From NCBI GenBank assembly GCA_902489185.1, contig CABTZC010000130.1:1-6252 (forward strand): a DNA stretch of 6,252 nucleotides. The letters are read 5' to 3'. Below the pieces are notes generated by a model. That model was not told the origin of the DNA, searched no databases, and saw only the letters and a program-made list of their open reading frames with translations. A program made the position numbers and the translations under genes. Each line of letters starts with the position of its first letter. The first letter of the stretch is position 1. Shown here piece by piece: positions 5,020 to 6,252 of the stretch. This stretch comes from an uncultured Brevibacterium sp. (lineage in GTDB: Bacteria > Actinomycetota > Actinomycetes > Actinomycetales > Brevibacteriaceae).

Positions 5020-6252
5020 TGTTGTTCCTTTCTGGGTTCTTCCGGCGGGATAGGCAGGTCGACGCGGAACGTTGCGCCACCTCCTGGTGTGGGCTGCACC
5101 GAAATTTTTCCGTGGTGCGACTCGACAATTGCTTTGACGATCGAAAGCCCTAAGCCGGAGCCTCCTGTGTCACGTGTGCGGGACGCGTCGAGGCGGTAGA
5201 AGCGTTCAAAAATGCGGGGGACGTCCTCGGGGTCGATTCCATCACCGTGGTCGCGGACCTCAAACCGAACCCGGCCTGCGGGGAAGCCCTTGTAGCTGTC
5301 CGACACCTGTACGCCCATGGTGTTGACATCGGGAGTGATAGCGTGTTCGGACTGGTCGGTGAGTGGTTCGCGTTTAAGAATTCGGTTGGTGAGCGCTTTT
5401 GTACGGGCCAGTTGGGAGTTCTTTTCTCTGCCTACTTTGTCCCGGCTTGCTTTCTCCTTTGCGCCCTTGTCTTTATTGTTCTTGTCTTTGTTGCCTTTGT
5501 CGGTTGCGGGTTCAGTGCTGGAAACGGGAATGCCTACGGTTCCTACGGCAAACTCGATTGCGGTTCCGGCTGGCGTGTGGCGAACCGCGTTTCCTGCCAG
5601 GTTGACGATAACCTGGCGGATCTTCGACTCTGCCCCATAAATTTTTGGTACGGGTTTAGCGTCGGTGCCGTCCAAGGCGATGAAACTGATGTCGCGGTCG
5701 GGGGCTTGTGCGGCTGCGTCGGCTGCCGCGTCGCGGACAACGGCGCCGAGGTCGATCCAGCCGGTCTCCACCTGTCGTCTTTCGTCGAGCCGGGCCAGAG
5801 TGACCAAGTCTTCGACAAGGACGCCCATGCGTTTGGCTTCGGCCTCGATTCGGCTCATTGCTTGGCCGATCATTTCGGGGTCCGTCACTGCGCCTTGCCG
5901 GTACAGTTCGGCGTATCCACGAATAGTGACGAGTGGGGTTCGAAGTTCGTGGGATGCGTCTGATACGAATTGACGGATCCGATTTTCACTTCGGCGTCGA
6001 CTGTCGAAGGAATCCTCAATGTGCCCAAGCATGGTGTTCAGCGCGGCGGAAAGGCGCCCCACCTCGGTGTTGCGAGGGTACTCAGGAACACGTTGCGAGA
6101 GATCCCCATCAGCGATCCGCGAAGCGGTTTCTTCGATCTCTTTCAGGGGACGGAACGTGTTGGTGATGGCGAAATAACCCACGCCCGCAACAATTGCCAG
6201 CGCCAGCATTCCGATACCCACAATCGTGTTCTGCGTGTATTCGCTAATGCCG
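5016..6252 (-). CDS. Sensor histidine kinase, N-terminus outside the window
   Basis: The gene enters from the right edge. The frame is open through 6251, so a GTG at 6221 is internal rather than the start, and 411 residues are visible (numbered here from the codon at 6251). They hold the end of an extracellular part (GISEYTQNT), a membrane helix (about 10-29), a HAMP linker (about 32-84), and a HisKA domain with phospho-acceptor H101 in SDASHELRTPL. The ATP-binding domain follows, with N-box NLAGNAVRHTP (217-227), G1 box RDHGDGI (333-339), F-box RIFERFYR (346-353) and G2 box GGSGLGLSIVK (363-373). All key motifs are intact, so the enzyme should be active. Between N-box and G1 lies an unusual insertion with a Lys-rich core at 251-277. 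The partner response regulator is presumably beyond the right edge. The stop overlaps the htrA start as GTGA. Confidence 0.95.
   Translation of the reverse strand, partial: GISEYTQNTIVGIGMLALAIVAGVGYFAITNTFRPLKEIEETASRIADGDLSQRVPEYPRNTEVGRLSAALNTMLGHIEDSFDSRRRSENRIRQFVSDASHELRTPLVTIRGYAELYRQGAVTDPEMIGQAMSRIEAEAKRMGVLVEDLVTLARLDERRQVETGWIDLGAVVRDAAADAAAQAPDRDISFIALDGTDAKPVPKIYGAESKIRQVIVNLAGNAVRHTPAGTAIEFAVGTVGIPVSSTEPATDKGNKDKNNKDKGAKEKASRDKVGREKNSQLARTKALTNRILKREPLTDQSEHAITPDVNTMGVQVSDSYKGFPAGRVRFEVRDHGDGIDPEDVPRIFERFYRLDASRTRDTGGSGLGLSIVKAIVESHHGKISVQPTPGGGATFRVDLPIPPEEPRKEQQ

Noticed and set aside
5247..5963. 238-codon open frame on the + strand opposite the kinase gene
   Set aside because: It lies entirely antisense to the well-supported kinase frame, is Cys-, Val- and Gly-rich without domain motifs, and is explained as a shadow of the kinase coding sequence.
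6219..6221. GTG as the start of the histidine kinase
   Set aside because: The frame stays open to the right edge, the helix that begins here would be the second membrane segment, and a sensor region would then be missing; the true start is outside the window.

Overview
The window looks like a stretch of a mid-GC actinobacterial chromosome. The evidence is protein content rather than composition: a PspA with the actinobacterial partners PspAA, HtpX and PspAB, a WXG100 (ESAT-6-like) protein, an HtrA protease with a Pro/Gln-rich cytoplasmic tail, and a histidine kinase with the actinobacterial H-box context SDASHELRTPL. GC looks to be in the mid-50s percent by eye (not computed), which would fit Actinomycetaceae or lower-GC Micrococcales better than Streptomyces. 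The genus cannot be fixed from this window.

Layout. On the left, two + strand genes: the C-terminal end of an unidentified protein with a Gly/Asp/Phe repeat tail (open at the left edge), followed with a one-base overlap by a small S4-domain RNA-binding protein. From position 469 to the right edge everything is on the - strand. In transcription order (right to left) it reads: sensor histidine kinase (N-terminus outside the window), membrane-anchored HtrA-type serine protease (overlapping the kinase by GTGA), a 162-bp gap with inverted repeats, a 96-residue WXG100 protein, a 134-bp gap with an operator-like palindrome, then pspA, pspAA (overlap GTGA), htpX (21-bp gap) and pspAB (35-bp gap). The S4 gene and pspAB converge, with their stop codons interlocked in the four bases CTAA.

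How the genes may work together. The - strand block reads as an envelope-stress locus. The kinase would sense cell-surface stress. HtrA would degrade or refold damaged extracytoplasmic proteins. PspA would coat and stabilise the damaged inner face of the membrane, with PspAA as its small partner. HtpX would cleave damaged membrane proteins, and PspAB is a conserved accessory of unknown function. A kinase followed by an HtrA protease resembles mycobacterial mprA-mprB-pepD, although the kinase sequence itself is not specifically MprB-like. The WXG100 gene between the two halves is the unexpected member, since no type VII secretion gene is visible.

The points most worth a second look are an insertion of roughly 85-90 residues, partly Lys-rich, inside the kinase ATP-binding domain; the palindrome touching the pspA ribosome-binding site; the inverted repeat before the WXG100 gene; and the WXG100 gene's position in the stress locus.
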